Assembly: GCA_022560215.1 (NCBI GenBank) | Contig: JADFTO010000082.1 | Span: 1-10,448 of the forward strand | DNA from: Pseudomonadota bacterium | GTDB taxonomy: Bacteria; Pseudomonadota; Alphaproteobacteria; Rhodospirillales; 2-02-FULL-58-16 | DNA length: 10,448 bases | Direction of reading: 5' to 3' | Shown: positions 6,224 to 10,448 of the stretch, one piece after another | Layout: every line of letters begins with the position of its first letter | How positions within the stretch are numbered: the first letter of the stretch is position 1 | The notes under the pieces: generated by a model | The model's database searches: none | What the model was told of the DNA's origin: nothing | Seen by the model: the letters and a program-made list of their open reading frames with translations, nothing else | Made by a program: the position numbers and the translations under genes

Positions 6224-6263
6224 GGCCGGCCTGGCGTCCGGACGGGGCCGGCCTTTGGCCCCG
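6224..6263 (+). other. Overlapping GC hairpins after rplL, attenuator-like
   Basis: Two mutually exclusive stems begin 4 nt after the rplL stop. Stem A pairs GGCCGGCC (6224-6231) with GGCCGGCC (6246-6253), with the palindrome CGTCCGGACG in its loop and TTT right after. Stem B pairs CGGGGCC (6243-6249) with GGCCCCG (6257-6263). In E. coli a partial terminator and an RNase III site in the rplL-rpoB gap lower rpoBC expression relative to the ribosomal proteins. The position fits such an attenuator, but the T-run is only three bases, so efficiency is uncertain. Confidence 0.5.
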
Positions 6264-6319
6264 ACGGGTGCCGCCGCCGGAAGCATTCATTGGGGGTGGA
6301 TGCAGACGGAAAAATGGAC

Positions 6320-6349
6320 TCCCCGGGTGCCCGATCGGGCACCCGGGGA
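6320..6349 (+). other. Perfect 30-bp palindrome upstream of rpoB
   Basis: TCCCCGGGTGCCCGA (6320-6334) is the exact reverse complement of TCGGGCACCCGGGGA (6335-6349). As RNA it would form a 13-bp uninterrupted stem with a GATC tetraloop. The flanking bases 6319 and 6350 do not pair. It ends 73 nt before the rpoB ATG and no T-run follows, so it does not look like a standard terminator. Candidate roles are an RNase III cleavage site separating ribosomal-protein and polymerase messages, a pause or Rho-related element, a binding site for a dimeric DNA-binding protein, or a dispersed palindromic repeat. The symmetry is certain; the role is not known. Confidence 0.9.
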
Positions 6350-6422
6350 CTCGAATACAACCCGAAACCCGACGCTCCACCGGACGGCGGGACGGGAAGC
6401 AAATTAGTCGTGGGATAACGTA

Positions 6423-10448
<4,026 letters not shown>

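Overview
The window is a GC-rich, one-strand block of translation and transcription housekeeping genes: the 3' end of a str-type segment (fusA-tuf) joined through tRNA-Trp to the secE-nusG / rplK-rplA / rplJ-rplL / rpoB segment. Everything coding lies on the + strand. The proteins (EF-Tu with an NKVD motif, an L10 that starts VNRAEKEKLV, an RpoB that starts MTISYTGRKRVR and carries DQTNPL in the rifampicin region) and the L10 leader RNA look alphaproteobacterial, most like Rhodospirillales. That placement is by recognition, not by a search.

Layout: fusA (5' end outside the window, 1-1752); tuf (1776-2966); tRNA-Trp(CCA) with encoded CCA (3001-3076); secE (3100-3297); nusG (3303-3833); rplK (3878-4309); rplA (4313-5005); a 274-nt leader holding an L10-binding RNA and several hairpins (5006-5279); rplJ from a GTG start (5280-5792); a duplicated ribosome-binding region with an 8-codon upstream ORF (5799-5861); rplL (5849-6220); a 202-nt spacer with overlapping GC hairpins and a perfect 30-bp palindrome (6221-6422); rpoB (6423 to the window end, about the last 45-50 codons missing).

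The genes act together. EF-G and EF-Tu drive elongation. L11, L1, L10 and L7/L12 build the ribosomal stalks that recruit those factors. SecE is part of the membrane export channel. NusG and RpoB belong to the transcription machinery. Control is probably mostly post-transcriptional: L10 on its leader, hairpins at the L11/L10 and L12/RpoB boundaries, and possibly the duplicated rplL initiation region.

I see no mobile element, CRISPR array, defence locus or unknown multi-gene system. The points worth a second look are small: the duplicated rplL initiation site with its uORF, the palindrome before rpoB, the fusA-tuf-trnW-secE junction (a real rearrangement or a tuf-repeat assembly join), and an uneven codon pattern inside tuf.
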